Assembly (NCBI RefSeq): GCF_024679245.1
Contig: NC_090174.1
Span: 21,192,524-21,256,523 of the forward strand
Origin: Pseudorasbora parva
Taxonomy: Eukaryota > Chordata > Actinopteri > Cypriniformes > Gobionidae
Length of the DNA: 64,000 nucleotides
Reading direction: 5' to 3'
The notes under the pieces were generated by a model. The model was not told the DNA's origin and ran no database searches. It saw nothing but the letters and a program-made list of their open reading frames with translations. The position numbers and the translations under genes were made by a program. Each line of letters starts with the position of its first letter. The first letter of the stretch is position 1. This document shows, one piece after another, positions 1 to 13,089 of this stretch.

Positions 1-1977
1 TTCAACAGTTGTGGGCGGGGCCTGTGCAATGTGACGTCACATTGCATAGAAACTGCAAAAGGCTTATTACGAGACACTGCTTATGATTTATGAGAATTAA
101 TATTTTTTTAAACTGTGGATTTTTACCATTATAAGATGGTTGTGTACACACACTGCCAGTTCACATTTATGTTTTTAATGGCCCCCTTTAAGGGTGCTGC
201 TTTTCCTCAGACTAAGAAAAAAAAAAGTGAAAAAAGCTTTGTGGATATTATTTCTTATTTAGCCCAAAGAAGGTCATACTGCTCTTGCTAACAAAAATAG
301 AGGCCAAATAATCTGCCAAAAGTAAAGTGCCATCAAGATGAAGTAGGTAACATAATATTTCGATTTCGCATTTGTCACGAAACGTAAATATGTAACATTC
401 CTCATACTGCTACACTATTGTACACTCCCTCGTGATTTGAATAACATATTACAAAATACACCAAGCACTTGAACATTCAGTCTTAGTTTGAGACTATGAA
501 AAAAGCCCATCCAGTTACCATGGCAACTCTAATAGCAGTTAAACACTGACTTGTTCATACGGGCTCACAGCACACGTCAGGGCAATCTCAGCAGACTGAC
601 CCATGACTCAAGCCAATAGTGTCAGCGAGTCTTTTTCTCAGATACTCATTTCAGACGGCTGAGGGCTGACAAGTCTAAATCAGAAGATTGGAGTGTGATG
701 GGCTTTGGACTCAGATAAAGGTTGTACTAAACCAGAAAAGCACTCTATCACACTACTTCTAACATCTCTGCAGTTCTATGCACAGTATGCAATTTGCATG
801 AAATACCAAGATGACCAACTACATTTTCCAATATGTGCCGTATAACCAGAGCACACAGTGTACCACAATGAAATACTGTAAAACTGACTAAATCATACAA
901 GATTTCTTTTAAATCTCATTATTTCATCAGACAACCAAGAGTTAAGATACACCAATTAAAAAAAGCAAAGAACTGCAATCATTAAAACATACCAAGTCTG
1001 TTTACAAGTCTGGAGTCTGTAAGATTGTATAAAATGTGTTTGAAAGAAGTCTCTTAAGCTCACCAATGCTGCATTTATTTGATCAAAAATGTATTGCATT
1101 TATTTGCTGCTCAAGAAACATTTATCCAAGTTGAAAACAGTTGAGCTGCTTATTTTTATGGAAACCATGATTTTTTTTTTCAGGGTTCTTTGATAAATAG
1201 TTAAGTTGAAATATAATTTTGTAAAAATGTAATAGTCTTTACTGTCCCTTTTGAATTTAATGCATTCCATAAAGAATAAAAGTATCAATTTCTTTAAAAT
1301 AAAAACTTACTGAAACTTTGAATGGCAAAGTACAGTGAAGTAAGCAAGACAATAGTATTCCATTCCAATAGGGATTCACCGATACCAATAATCGATATCA
1401 TGATCAGGGCTATGATCAGGGCCGATTATATCCTGTTAATTAAAAGGGTACGGAAAAACTGTTGTCCGATTGCAACTCATACCGTGTGAAGAAAATCTCC
1501 TGTGTTGAATTTAAGGCAAGTTAACGTGACAGTAAACACATTAACAGTAAAAAAAAACATGAAAGCAAGGGGGTAATCTAGCACTCGGAAAGCGTTCCAC
1601 CCATAGGGGCGGCCATTGCTAACCAAGCTATCACCTGCTGTTAGCAGGTCACTTTGACAGTGAATCACTTTACATCTGAGGCGTTTAAAGACTCCATTTG
1701 TCCATTGTTTATTTCTAAAGAAACACGACAATGCATTAAAGGCTCCATTACCTTGTATCTTACACTATCGCCCCGCAGAAGCTGTTTTTGTAAAAATAGG
1801 CTAACGATTGCGTCATAACCAACGCGACTCTGTCGCACAGTTGAGAAATTACCGTAAAGACATGGAGACAGAAGCAATCTTTTACTGTCTATGAGACAGT
1901 GGGGGGGGACGTGGAAACAAAGTCCGATAAAGTCAAGGGAGAAGAATGAGGAAAAGCCGATAGTGAGCCAAAAACAT
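1..1977. other. camsap1 intron 2, dispersed repeats only
   Basis: No exon recognised. Position 1,040-1,280 resembles the dispersed AT-rich repeat seen elsewhere in the window (tgcatttatttgatcaaaa). 1,590-1,893 resembles common cyprinid repeat DNA ending in ttttactgtctatg. The open frames here have no family resemblance. Confidence 0.5.
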
Positions 1978-2715
1978 TTAAAGCGGGGGGGGGGGGGGGG
2001 GGGTGAAATGCTGTTTCATGCATACTGAGCTTTTTACACTGTTAAAGACTTGGATTCCCATCCTAAACATAGACAAAGTTTCAAAAACTAATGCTGGACG
2101 TTTGATCGAAATTGTTAAAAATACTCCTTCCGGTTTCTCACAAGTTTCGGAGAGTTTTTTTTGAGTATGGCTCGACTTGACGTTAATAAGAGCGGAAGGT
2201 CCTTGTATGGGCCGTATGGGCCCTTCTCCCGGTAGGGTGCGTGCGCGCGTGACTAGAGCGAGAGAGGAAATGCACGTCCATAAACACTGCTCTCAAGCTG
2301 CAGATCCAGTCGTCCGTGAACACTTATGTCGGTTATAGTCTGCGCAGCGCTCCACTTCATTCCTCCACTTTGACATTAAGCGACTTCAACGCTTCAGCAC
2401 AGCATTCCGGGAAGGCAGCGCTGCATTTGAACCGATTTGAACGCAGAAATGACGGGAAGCTTCACAACATCGCTTCAGTCGCATCGCAAAGTGGATCTCC
2501 ACACTCCAAGAAGTGTGTTTTTGACAGAGCGGTCCCAGCGATAAAGGTTTGGTCCTGCTTTGGAAGCAGCCGGTGAGTAAAACTGCTTCAAATGTCTATG
2601 CTGTTGCTTATCTTCGCGTGAGTAAACATCAGTAAACGACACGATCGCGTGCTTCGTCATTCAAATGCGCTAACGGACTCCATTGTTGTTCTATATATAA
2701 GTTAACGTTACACTA

Positions 2716-4353
2716 CAGTCCCTGACAAAAGTCTTGTCGCTTATCTATTTTCTAGAAATACCTGATATTAACCTGACTTTTAATTCATTCATTGGTGTTA
2801 GAAATAGCTCATATGAAAAACTAAAACCCTCCCAAATGATGTTTAATGCACTGAAATAAATAATTATTATAGAAAAAATATTTATCATTTAAACAAGACA
2901 GAAAGGTCAAATTTTGGCAAGACAAAAGTTGTCGCCTATACAGAAATTGAACAAATTTACTGCAAATACAAAAATATGTCAGCAAATTAAGTTGTGGTGC
3001 TGTGAGATCCAAATTTAATATCTTGTATGACTTCCATGAGCTTGAAGGACTGCATCCATGCGGTTTGGCAAGGATTCTTACAATTTATTGATGAAGTCAT
3101 CAGGAATAGCTAAGAAAGCAGTCTTGCATGCCTCCCAGAGTTCATCAATATTCTTTGGTTTCGTCTTCCATGCATCCTCTTTCATCCTACCCCACATATG
3201 CTCAATGATGTTCATGTCTGGTGACTGGGCTGGCCAATCCTGGAGAATCTTGATCTTCTTCGCCTTGAGGAACTTTGATGTGGAGATGGAAGTATGCGAT
3301 GGAGCACCGTCCTGCTGCAGAATTTGGCCTCTTTTATGGTTGGGAATAAGAGGTAGCTTAGATTTCTTGGTATTTTAGACTACTGATGTTGCCTTCCACC
3401 CTGCAGATCTCTCGCACACCCCCATACTGGATGTAACCCCAGACTATGATTTTTCCGCCACCAAACTTCACTGTTTTCTGGGTGAATCTCGGATCCATTC
3501 TGGCTCCAGTAGGTCTCCTGCAATATTTTCGGCGACTGTGGTGTAATTCAACAGAAGATTCATCTGAAAAATCCACCTTCTGCCACTTTTCCTGCGTCCA
3601 TCCTTTTAGCAGGCTGTGGGCCTTGGCAAATGCCACACGGTTTTTCAATTGTCTTTTGTTTAGTGCTGGCTTCTGGGCACTGATTCGACCATGGAGGCCA
3701 TTTCGAGACAGAATCCGACAAACTGTTCTGGTTGACACAGGGACTTCAGGTGACCAGTTCTCTTGGAGCTCTGCAGCAGTGGAAAATGGGCTGGCCTTGG
3801 ATTTTCGAGCCAACAAACGGTCCTCTCGAGCAGTTGTCTTGCGGGGTCTGCCTGACCTGGGCTAGTCAAAAACGTCTACAGTCTCTTCAAATCTTTTTTT
3901 TATTCTCTGAACTTGACGCTGAGACACATTGAAGGTGTCTGCCACATCAGCAGTGGATCTGGTCTTCAGCCTCTTGATGATCAAAACTTTAGTCTCAGGG
4001 TGAATCTTAGGCATGTTTGCAGAGGTCTAGTTGCAGTTGATGTGAAGGTCTAGCGTACTGGGGTTCTTTTTATACACACTTGAGACCTAATTGATCCATT
4101 ATTAGTCACAGGTGAAGCTCATATGACAAGGTGACAACACTTATGTCTTTGCAAAAATTGACTCAATGGGCTTTACCAAGCTGTGAATATTAGAATACTT
4201 TTTGAAAGTTTAGTTTTTCACTGAAACATTATAACAAAAGCTGGTGGGATTAAAATGAGCCATTTCTTGTAAAAAAAATCTTGATTAGAAATATATTTCA
4301 GCGGCACTTTAGGTCAATTTGTACACAAGCGACAAGACTTTTGTCAGGGACTG
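2716..4353 (-). mobile_element. Tc1/mariner transposon, inactive
   Basis: 1,638 bp, flanked by TA at 2,714-2,715 and 4,354-4,355. The terminal inverted repeats begin CAGTCCCTGACAAAAGTCTT and are near-perfect. The interior carries a broken Tc1-family transposase on the minus strand. Confidence 0.93.
3070..4015 (-). pseudogene. Tc1-family transposase remnant
   Basis: Would bind the terminal repeats through paired HTH domains and cut with a DDE/D catalytic core. The order on the minus strand is: N terminus MPKIHPETKVLIIKRLKTRS near 4,012, the DNA-binding part, the core with VDFSDES (first Asp), QQDGAPSHTS (second Asp, about 3,310) and DWPAQSPDMNIIEHMWG (third acidic residue, about 3,200). Frames are disrupted near 3,860-3,900, and a premature stop follows KYQEI at 3,358, so it is not functional. 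Confidence 0.88.
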
Positions 4354-4825
4354 TAGTCTGACGTGCAAAACCGTTTTGCTTCCTACTGCTAAGGTTTACG
4401 TTAGTCGCATACAATAGTCCATAAACCGAATCATGTCCTCATAAACTGCGAGTTAAGAGACACAAATGTTGACAGGCCACTAAATACAGTACATACCACA
4501 GAGACGGACGTCCTGCTGTTGCTGTTTCTATTTCAGCCTCCGAATTAGATTCTGGATCATATCTATTAGCTGAAATCGATAGCATGGGTTTCTCCACGCT
4601 TGAGGACGTCACCGCTTTGCGCATTCGTCATTCTTTAGCTCCGCCCACACGATACGCCTCCAGGCGCTCTGTTTTTTCCGGAAAGACTCGGTACAGCCTA
4701 TATTTCTTTTATAAATATAATAAAACTAAAGACTTTTCGGAGATATGAAGGATGCAATACTACTCTATAGGTACTCAAGATTGACATGAGATTGACTGAA
4801 ACTGAGTGTTTCACCCCCCCTTTAA

Positions 4826-7046
4826 ACAACGTGATACAGATTTCCCTTTCCACAACTACTAGAAGACCTACAGCTGTCAGACAGGTTGCTTACGTCACAT
4901 CTACGTCGTCAAGTTCAGTCTGCGAGCCTGCGCAGAACAGTCATCAGGAAGTGAGTGCCTCTAACTGACTTCATTTTCCAACATTGAAGTCTATGGGATC
5001 GCTCTGTCCATTTCTTTTACTGTCTATGCATAAAAGCAAGCTCTATTTGACCCTATGAATACCAGGGTTGCCAGGTCTGCACTAAATATTATTTGTAGCG
5101 TTTCTCATCCAATAAATGGCAAATAGCTGTGCTTTGTTACTTTATCACAAAATTCAAACAATAAATTCTGTTTTGCGCTCTTAAATGTGACATGACGGAT
5201 CGCTGCAGCGTCTCAGTTCAAACGGCAGCACTAAGTGGAGGCTTTTTCACTTTAAAATTAAAGTTATTGCTCGAAAAAACATGCATGAACATCAGAAGCT
5301 ATGTTTAAAGACACAGTACAACTTACCGAAATAGGGCTCATTTAATCATTCAATAAGTGTTTCAACTACAAAAAGACATCAAAAAAACGGCTTGTGAACA
5401 ATGTCACTAAACGTTGCATTTACCTCAGGAAACTTATCCAATGTTCACAGTTTGTTAAGTTAGCTATAACTACACTAGAAGAGCTAATTTACTGTTTATT
5501 TTATATATGCATGTTTGAATACATTTGCCATGAAGAAGGACTTATAAAAACGACCTCATGTGTGAAACTGAGATGTAAACGATACCTCTTTTGTTAATTG
5601 CACCCAATATTATAGTGTACCAAATGAGAGGTTTATCTGTATAGTTTGCAGCATTATTTGAAAGAGATTTTTTTCCACATCATTCTGAATAATCAGCTAT
5701 CGTATCAGCTGAGAAATGTAGTATTAGTGCATCGTTGCCAATGTGTCAAGTTACTCAACAGGATTTAGTGATCAGGCAAGAATCCACTAAACATTCATGT
5801 CATGAGATGTAGCAGAGCATGAAGAGGCTGCTCTGGGACTTCAAAAGAGAAGTATTTATGCCAGGTGTCAACTAAATAGAATAGTAAACATGTTTTTTTC
5901 TTATACACAAATCATCCGCATGGTGCATTAGTAAATGAAACCAGATTAAAAAAAGCACAAATGTCAAGAAGTTTGTAAATCCCTGTTGTGACTTTTACAA
6001 GTGATGGTACTACACTCTAACAACTTGATGCCACGTATGTAGCACTGATGCTATAACACCGGCTCGAAGCAAACCAATGACAGCTATACCTCTTAAAGTC
6101 ATCGAGCTGTACAGACACAGTACACACCTCACAAAGCCATTCTGTTCAGTCTAACAGGTTTGTGTGGATCAGACTGTATTAGGCTATGTATAGGGTGTGG
6201 GCTCAACCACAAAGATTTGAATTTGAAGTGATAAAAGCACGGTTGACTGTACAATGCTGATTCACCAACATCAGTGATTGCCCTTGACTGGAAAAAGCAC
6301 ATCACTGTCTAAAAAAAAAAACAAATACAGCTGTGAATCAATGAAATCCACTCCACTATGTGCTACTTTAGCTTTAAGCACTGATCGCACTAATTGTTTG
6401 GACAGTCGATTGTAGTGGTTGGACATGAAGGGAAAAACACACTGGATATGCCAACAATAGCAGCTATCTCCTGTCAGTGCAGAGATATCTACACCAGGAA
6501 GATCGCTACAAACCAGTTTCCATATCACATTTGCTTTTTCTTTGTCTGGTTCGGGACTGTAATTAGTGCTTGCCAAGGCAACCATCATGATTATCGTTCC
6601 TTCATCCAGACAAAATGCTAGTGTGTGGATGCAAATAACACTTCAAATCATGCGATTACTTCTTTATAAGAACTATAAATCAAAACGGTGATCTAGGTCT
6701 TTTCTATGGGCTTTTAACTTGGGGCTGTATACACTTCATATAAACCACCCAGAAGATCTTAGCAACCACCTAAAACACCCTACCAAACCCCAAGTAATAT
6801 TATCCAGCCATATATTGGCAGCAGAATACCATGGAAAGCTGGGGCTGGGCTCTCTTGAGCTGGGGCTGAGTGCAGAGGTCCATACGGGACCCCTGCCATA
6901 TTTTGGCAGCACAATATCAGAAATTTGGGGGTAGGGCTCTTTTGACTAACAGCAGTGTACCAAAACTAAATCAAACAACCTGGCGGTGAGTTTTGCACAC
7001 ATGCACACACAGATGGAGGAAATTGCACTGCGCACTCACAGAAACA
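4826..7046. other. camsap1 intron 2, mostly unassigned
   Basis: 4,860-5,027 is repeat-like and ends in ttttactgtctatg, the same motif as at 1,880-1,893. The remainder shows no coding exon, RNA gene or transposon ends that I can support. Confidence 0.5.
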
Positions 7047-7160
7047 TAGCCTAGAAATCTAGATGCACCCTAGCAGCAGCAAATCGAATTTGCAGCCAGG
7101 GTGATCTAGCAACTCTCCGTTGGCTTGCGAGCTAAAATCACATCGTGCAAAGAGTTATAT
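7047..7160. mobile_element. TAGCC-type element fragment
   Basis: Begins TAGCCTAGAAATCTAGATGC and shares the CTAGCAGCAGCAAAT and CAATCACATCGTG-like internal segments with the full copy at 11,576-12,086. No right terminus was found, so the limits are approximate. Confidence 0.65.
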
Positions 7161-7450
7161 TTATTGTTTGTTTTTTGCTGATCTGAAAGATTCTGATCTG
7201 TGACTCAAACTGTATCATTTTTAGGGATCGACCAGGTATATATACACCAACACCAATAAGATTTGAGGTCCAGAACTAACTTTCTGAGAACCTTTAACTG
7301 TTTGTGTCACTCCTCTTGTCATTGCACATTCTAAACAAGCAGCATTTCTCCCAGCAAACACAGATGGGCAAACACCACTATATTTTATTTAAATATGTAT
7401 ATATTTTATATATATTAATGAATATAATGTTATATACAAACATTTATAAA

Positions 7451-7455
<5 letters not shown>

Positions 7456-7536
<81 letters not shown>
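7456..7536. repeat. (AT)n microsatellite
   Basis: Almost pure AT dinucleotides with one TACATA interruption, 180 bp past camsap1 exon 2 within intron 2. Confidence 0.97.
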
Positions 7537-7540
<4 letters not shown>

Positions 7541-7718
7541 ATACTGCAAAAAATTTCTCTATGCTGCATTATTTTATTTATGCTATTTTATTTATGCTTA
7601 AAATTGTATTATGCTGCAAACATTTTAAATATATAATAAATTATATTTATTATTCAATATATATTTAAAACGCATCCAAAGATACAAAAGTACCTAATAC
7701 ATTTTGAATGCAACGCAC

Positions 7719-7981
7719 CATTTTGATTGGCTGGCAGGTAAGATCTGAGTCTGTGACAGGGGTGTCATCGGCCTCCATGACATAGATGCCTTTGCGAGAC
7801 AAGGCCTGGATGACTGACTGGTGGGACTGAAGAGAGGCAACCTGGTCTCCTTTGAGAATGAGGGCGCACACGCGGCAGTACAGCTCACAGGACAGCAGTA
7901 ACCGGATCACCGGGGGCTTCATGTGTTCCTGGTCATACTGATCTGTGTAGAAAGGGTCTTGCAGGTCCTCTGGGATGTGAT
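7719..7981 (-). CDS. camsap1: camsap1 coding exon 2
   Basis: 263 nt, acceptor cctgtcag and donor gtgcgt. It encodes PEDLQDPFYTDQYDQEHMK, LILKGDQVASLQSHQSVIQA and the DDTPVTDSDL segment, strongly conserved with vertebrate CAMSAP1. Confidence 0.94.
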
Positions 7982-10900
7982 CTGACAGGAAGAGAAAACA
8001 ATAAATTAGGAAATAAACTAATTAAAATACTGATGAAATACTCTGGACTGTTATTGTCACTACAGTTCATATGTTTCTAGCAGAAGCCATCTGCCAGCGA
8101 ACCCCTTGCTTTGTTGCCATCTACGGCACTATGTGCTAGACAATAGCATGATAGTGTGAAAAGCAAGTCATAGGGCCCTACTCTCATCACGCGATCTCCT
8201 GTGCAGACACAGATGTGGTGCGGCAGCTGGGGTACGGCTCCAACAATGAGGCTCAAACACAAGCATTAAAGGCCAAACATTTAGACAGGGCAGCCATTGC
8301 TTCATCCACACCAACCAAAAACTCTTCCACGCCCTCTGCACTGGTATCCCTCTGGAGAGCCATATCATTAAATGTGAAAGCACTGGGTCCAGTCAGCCAT
8401 CATGCATTTATGCACACACACCTGCCCCCTCTGATGAACCACGTGGAGCTGTCTGCTTTGTTCCAAACCAGTCCGTCTGCCACATTCATGGGCTGTTTAA
8501 AGACTGCAACAGTTAGCATGTCTTGTGTTTTAATACAACCCATTTATAACATGCATAATATAGCAGAAGATGGAGAATGATCTTTGCATTAATGTGCACA
8601 GTGATACATACTAACACTTAAGAAATGTTAAAACGTTTTTATGAATGTATAGTGTAAGAGTCTACCCAAGGTCCTGTAACATTCATTTAAAAATTACTGA
8701 CCATTAGTAAACCCCTTATGCCTAGCTGCAGTGCTCATATGCAACAGTAACAATTAACTGGTTGTGTGTCTATGTGAACATACATACAACATACATAAAA
8801 TAAATTAAAATTATTTAAAATTTCAAACATTTTCTACACCAAAGTGCAAGGAGCAGAGGAAGAGAAGACGACAGCCTTAAATAAGGGCCCCAATTGCAAG
8901 CATTTGTATTTATCTGCAGTATTCAAAGTTTTTTTTTTTTTGTTGTTGTTGTTGTTGTTTTTTTTAAATCTAGGAAAGAAACTGAACAAGACATTCAAAG
9001 AGGTAATTATCAGAATGAAAAGAAACCCCCAAATCTGGGCCACTTCTGACAGTAAAGACGCACATGGCCTTCATCTCCATTTAGGCCAATTACTGGGCTG
9101 AACCAACTCCACTTTAACCACAGCTTTACTGAAGGGAATATCCTGAATAACAGAGAAGCCAGGGTGGGGGGCAAAGAACTCCACAATAATGGTGGGATAA
9201 TAAACTGTATTTGAACCTCAAACCACAGACAAGCACATATCTGACCCTCTGAGTAACTCTCATATTAACATAATAACTGACAGCCATATCATTATTACCC
9301 ATCACTATTATGGCAACTGACACACCCTGCAAAGACAGCTCAGATAATTAAACATTCAAAGGCAGAGAGACGGTTTCTTCAGCTTTAAAACGAGCCCAGG
9401 AGTCTAACACACCAATTTTCTGTTTCAGCCACCGATGATGGCAGACTGGGGTTCCTTTTTTATTAGAGGGGGTACAGGCTACATATCAAAGCATGCTTCA
9501 GTACATTCGCCAATGGGATCCCTTTCCACTGTGCCAATCTTCTTAGATGATCTAATAAGAGCCATATGCTCAAGAGTCAAGACTCTTGTGTGCAACTCTC
9601 CTGGTACCACCATGAAGAAATAGTCCGTCCAACAAATGAACTAAATAAATATATGTCTTTTGAACAAAAAGTGAAAAAAGTCCACCCCATTAGAAGTTTG
9701 ATCACATTTGTCCACACACCGCAGTGCTCATATGTAACAGTCATTAGTTACTGATACTAGAGCAGAGGCTAAAAATATAGCTGGAGCAAATATGTCTGCT
9801 GGTCATTGCTTTTTCCATATGCAGGTACTCATACGGTTAACCCTAACTGACTACAAAAATTAATAATAATGCCTCATTTATCAAAGAGGGCATGATCACA
9901 AGTGATTTGCATTTTATACAGTACTAACGTATATATTTGTTCTTTATGCACACTTTTTCATGAATAAAATGTGCATCAAGATGCATTGCATCTACACCAG
10001 GTTTAATGACAATGACTATTATTGTCTTTACAAACCATAAATTGAGTCTATTGAAAGCGATTATATTGCTTCAGAAGTTTTGCAATGCAGTGCACTGGAC
10101 AGCTTTTGTGATACTCGTGATTCTTTTCAACCACGTTTTCAAAACTTGACAGCTTCTTTCATATTCACTTTTACATGCAAAAAGGCAGCCTGGACATTCT
10201 GCTTAATTTGTGTTCCACAGAAGAGAAAAATTCTGGATCAAGGGTGAGTAAATCAATCTAAATTTGGGGGGAATTATTCATTTAACAGATGTCTGAAAGC
10301 TTGACTTTTTTTCAAACTTAATATAGATAACACACATAAAATTCAAAACTCTTGGTGCCCTACATACAGCCTGCGCTCTATATCTGCTGACAGGGAGTCG
10401 GCGGCATTAGGAAAACCCTTCCTGTTCATCCACAACATTTCAATTGTGCAAGCACTGCAGATGGGACAAATGCTTTTGATCCTGATTGTCAAATACCACT
10501 GCCCTTCAAGCCAAACCCTTTGAAGGCCATATACAAGTTGCAAGATTCTAGATATATTGAGAATCTCTATTTTTTTCATTTTATTTTTTTAAATAGAGAT
10601 AATGATTCTTCCACGATTCTGAATGGACAACTAAACATTTACTAAACAATATTTACTAGAGGTTTAGACAAAAAGTTGATTGCTGATGTTTAAGTCTATT
10701 TAAAAATTATTATTATAATTTTTAAAATCAGTTTGAGATTTAAGTATGCTCATTAAGACTTTACATGTTTCATTACTGGATGAATTAGCATTGTGAACTA
10801 ACCGTTTGAATGAATGATTCAAATGACAAATACATTTAACAGTCACCACCTACTGGTGTAACAATTTAATTGGTCAACTTTATTTGAAGTGTCAAAGGTT

Positions 10901-13089
10901 TGCTTTTAAAAGGTGATTTACTCCATTTGTATCGCTGCTGTAGACATCAGTTAGCCTGGCTCCCCCTTCTATGCACTTCAGTACGTTGTCTGGGTTTGCG
11001 GTATATTTGCTGGTTTTCTACACCCAAAATGTAACCAGTGCAATCAGCGAACAGAGGGAGTGGCTGAAATCGATGACGTTGATGTTGTGCGCTAGTTTTA
11101 GTTCAGTAATGATGGCGAAAAAAGTGCGAACGAAGCCATTCGGTCCGCAGTGGCAACGCTGCCGGATATCCAGAATTTAAAGCTGGGGCAAGAACAATCT
11201 TTGCTGAGTTTTGTTGGTGACCATGATGTTGTGACCCTCCTCCCCACAGAGTTCGGGATGTGAATGGAGAGTGCCTAGACTCTCTGTACAAATGCAATGT
11301 ACGATAGTCTTGTAAGACCTGGCTAGACATCAGTGTTCCCAACTTTTATCCCAGCACTTTCTGTGATACTTTGAATCATTGTAACAGAAATAATTATACT
11401 GTGTGCAAATAAAAAAAATACTGTTTGTGAAGCTGTTTCATCTATACATGGGTCAGTGACTGCACCAATGCAGATGTTCACTGTGATTGCTTCGCTTTCT
11501 TTTGTTTTTACTATTGACTGTTTACTTGTATTCAATAATTGCTCGTTTTTTTCTACAGTTAGTAGGCCTATAGCCTAGCCTAGAAATCTAGACGCACCCT
11601 AGCGGCAGCAAATTTAATCTGCCCGCAAGTGTCGTCTAGGAACTCTCAATACCCTTCTGAGCTGTATTCCCTTCACCCTGGACGGGCCAATCACATCGTG
11701 TATAGAGTCGGCGGGCGGGGCCATAATGACGACGGCCGAGTTGCGTTTGCGTGTTTCTAGTAAACACAGAAACTGGCGAACGGCGGCGGTCTTTCGAATC
11801 AGCTTTGACTGCTATTCCGGAAGACTTGGAGTTAAGCTTTTCTCTGAGAAAAGAACGGCACTGAAGTCATTCTCAAAAAGGGAAGATGTGTTCGGAGTTT
11901 AGCCGACCGGATACGGTGAATGTTTAATCTATCAACAAGCTCTGTTTCACCTTCGTTGCTCTGGTTGGTGGTAGCGCTATCCTAACGCGAAAGATAACAA
12001 CCGTTTATCCCGCCCCTCGGATTGAGCCCTGTCTATGGTGAGTTTCCAGACCAAACATCTTGATGTGGGTCTGGCTTGTCAGGCTACCTATAGCCTGCAC
12101 TGCCATGGTATATACATTTCCACACACACACACACAAAAAAAAAAAACAATAGCCTTGATATATCCAACTTATTTTTAATGTGCTGCACCTGAGCATACA
12201 AGGTTTCTGGGGTCATTTGCTTTCAATTATTTTACCTATCTAAAAACAGTCCGTTATGCTGCTTGATATTGCAAACTGGTATTTGTTTTTGTACAACTCT
12301 CATAACCATAGACACACTGGTTTGTAGCTTTTAGTGCACTTTGTAATTCTTCTAGTTATTAACTTATAGCAGCAAAATAACTGGAAGTCTGGAATTAAAT
12401 AACTTGCTTGTGCATTTCAAAAGATGCTGAACACTGTTATCGTATATAAATAAATAAATAAAAATACCATGCTGCTATTATGGTTTTTAAGATGTACCAT
12501 GAATTCTTGGAAATACCTTGGCTTGGAGTACTATGTAAATATACTCAGGTACATGAATTTCAGCAGCATCCATAAAAGTACCACAGTATTATCATCTGAT
12601 ACCAATGCGATCCAATGTTTCTGCCACTGGGTGATTTTGCTGTGGTACAGCATTAAATTATTTTATGTAGTATGTAAAGACCATCGTATTGTGTTCAAGT
12701 AGTATGAAAATGTGTACCACGACAACGCCTATGAATATGGGAGGTTTTTTGTTATCATAATCATTACATTACCCAGTATCAAGGAGTGTTGGTGTCAGGT
12801 GGTAACGTTATCACAGTAAAGGGGAGCAGCTCACCTTTTCCAACTGTCTTTCAATACATATCACAGAGGCTGTTAATAAATAAACAAGTCTTGCACTTAG
12901 TTCTGTTTTCATTCATAAACACAGTTAAATCAACTCACCGATACCGAAGGCTTTGGCGAACAGCCATCGCAGATTAGCTGCTATTTTGGCACGGGCTGAA
13001 TCATACATCTCCAGCGGCACGATCTCCAGCGCCTCGCCCGCCGCCTCCATCTTTCTGCGGGCGCTGTCAGCACCCAGCTCCGCGTCCAT
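7719..13089 (-). CDS. camsap1: camsap1, first two coding exons (gene continues off left edge)
   Basis: Calmodulin-regulated spectrin-associated protein 1, which binds and protects non-centrosomal microtubule minus ends. Coding exon 1 spans 12,939-13,089 (ATG at 13,087-13,089, MDAELGADSARRKMEAAGEA) and includes YDSARAKIAANLRWLFAKAF. Exon 2 spans 7,719-7,981 (GIDHIPEDLQDPFYTDQYDQ; KPPVIRLLLSCELYCRVCAL; SRKGIYVMEADDTPVTDSDL). These match human CAMSAP1 leading into the N-terminal calponin-homology domain. The split codon G|AT joins exons 1 and 2 in frame, and exon 2 ends in phase 0 at PIKM with donor gtgcgt. Exon 3 (expected SAHMAMVDAL-like) was not found down to position 1, so intron 2 is at least 7.7 kb. 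Paralogue a or b is not resolved. Confidence 0.92.
7982..10951. other. camsap1 intron 1, first part
   Basis: No exon recognised. Short T-rich and GTT tracts at 8,928-8,964. A fragment near 10,200-10,280 resembles the gagtaaat...attcattta end of common fish palindromic MITEs. The open frame at 8,215-8,580 has no family resemblance. Confidence 0.5.
10952..11325. mobile_element. small DNA element, TAGCC...GGCTA ends, 9-bp duplication
   Basis: 374 bp. The 9-mer GACATCAGT occurs at 10,943-10,951 and 11,326-11,334. Ends: TAGCCTGGCT on the left, and TAGCCAGGTC when the right end is read inward. No protein encoded. Confidence 0.75.
11576..12086. mobile_element. small DNA element, TAGCC...GGCTA ends, 9-bp duplication
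   Basis: 511 bp. CCTATAGCC occurs at 11,567-11,575 and 12,087-12,095. The left end is TAGCCTAGAAATCTAGACGC; the right end read inward is TAGCCTGACAAGCCAGACCC. It is CpG-rich and codes for nothing recognisable. A third copy starts at 63,717 in the opposite orientation. Confidence 0.85.
12096..12938. other. camsap1 intron 1, last part
   Basis: AT-rich, with a short CA/A tract at 12,121-12,148. No further feature seen. Confidence 0.5.

Larger units (their letters stand above)
1982..4821. mobile_element. non-autonomous DNA element flanked by TTAA, interrupted by a Tc1 copy
   Basis: TTAA at 1,978-1,981 and 4,822-4,825 flanks inverted ends: AG(C)GGGG...GTGAAA on the left and ...TTTCACCCCCCCT on the right. 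Removing the Tc1 insertion leaves about 1.2 kb. The interior (for example the cattccgggaaggcagcgct stretch at 2,403) is a sequence I remember as abundant in zebrafish and carp. TTAA targets are used by Kolobok and piggyBac elements, so the superfamily is inferred. No transposase seen. Confidence 0.6.

Noticed and set aside
2316..2580. 86-codon plus-strand frame followed by a gtgagt donor-like site
   Set aside because: Lies inside a high-copy TTAA-flanked repeat, with no recognised protein and no acceptor partner.
3446..3865. 139-codon plus-strand frame
   Set aside because: It is the antisense shadow of the Tc1 transposase remnant.
1..7600. Search for CAMSAP1 exon 3 on the minus strand
   Set aside because: No sequence resembling the next conserved CAMSAP1 segment was found, so the exon must lie left of the window.
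7304..7668. Open frames of alternating Ile-Tyr
   Set aside because: They are translations of the (AT)n array; the same applies at 29,813-30,087 and 60,106-60,318.
8168..8580. Open frames in camsap1 intron 1 on both strands
   Set aside because: They do not match the expected CAMSAP1 exon 3 or any family I know, and lack good splice borders.
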